64,000 bases of DNA from an uncultured Pseudovibrio sp. (GTDB lineage Bacteria > Pseudomonadota > Alphaproteobacteria > Rhizobiales > Stappiaceae): positions 124,001 through 188,000 of the forward strand of contig CANMBS010000007.1 of NCBI GenBank assembly GCA_947496145.1. The letters run 5' to 3'. The translations under genes and the position numbers were made by a program. This document shows positions 63,946 to 64,000 of the stretch, piece after piece (the first letter of the stretch is position 1; each line of letters begins with the position of its first letter). The notes beneath the pieces were generated by a model. The model searched no databases. It was not told where the DNA came from and saw only the letters and a list, made by a program, of their open reading frames with translations.

Positions 63946-64000
63946 GATACGCCCCAAACTAAAATCGAAGGGCTTTGAATGCTCTCCTGAGGGGGATAAG

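Noticed and set aside
1-64000. CRISPR arrays, tRNA or rRNA genes, and restriction, toxin or phage genes
   Set aside because: I looked for regularly spaced repeats, tRNA-like cloverleaves and typical defence or phage proteins and saw none that I could support.

Overview
The window looks like chromosomal DNA of a marine, denitrification-capable alphaproteobacterium. RirA-type iron boxes, an NnrR-type regulator, FNR boxes and an atu-type terpene cluster are seen together at moderate GC. Stappiaceae, for example Pseudovibrio, is the best guess from gene content; no rRNA or other phylogenetic marker is present, so this is inference.

Layout. Positions 1-2047 hold a TonB-dependent outer-membrane receptor cut by the window edge, behind two TGA-N9-TCA iron boxes. 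Positions 2.3-8.6 kb hold a periplasmic nitrate reductase operon, napFDAGHBC (minus strand), with a textbook FNR promoter. After about 0.7 kb without genes comes a nitric oxide reductase operon, norCBQD plus two small membrane proteins (9.3-14.4 kb), with its NnrR-type regulator just upstream. Positions 15.4-20.8 kb are a five-gene peptide-type ABC transporter. Positions 21-36.5 kb are mixed: WYL regulator/GST, peroxiredoxin, a fused TRAP-TAXI transporter, an alpha/beta hydrolase, an orphan TIM barrel, a ribbon-helix-helix protein facing an EamA exporter across a strong palindrome, an inositol-phosphatase-like enzyme, a DUF442/YeeE sulfide-type module with a shared operator, and an acyl-CoA dehydrogenase.

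Positions 36.5-42.8 kb hold a leaderless trypsin-like protease divergent from an operon encoding an RHH-like protein, PspA, a YqiJ-like membrane protein and a flotillin, followed by an A/T-rich GYF-domain membrane protein. Positions 42.9-55.2 kb are an atu-like acyclic-terpene (citronellol/geraniol type) catabolic operon with a divergent TetR regulator and a palindromic operator. Positions 55.3-62.7 kb hold a Cu-type P-ATPase, a nitroreductase, a cupin and a FUSC/DUF1656/HlyD efflux operon. The window ends in a broken IS630-type transposase.

How the parts work together. nap and nor supply two steps of anaerobic nitrogen-oxide respiration (nitrate to nitrite, NO to N2O), each with a well-placed Crp/Fnr box; nir and nos genes are not in this window. 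The atu genes form one catabolic pathway with its own activation, dehydrogenation, carboxylation and hydration steps. A dispersed two-hairpin element of 106 bp occurs twice almost unchanged (33.2 and 62.8 kb) and once in diverged form (9.2 kb).
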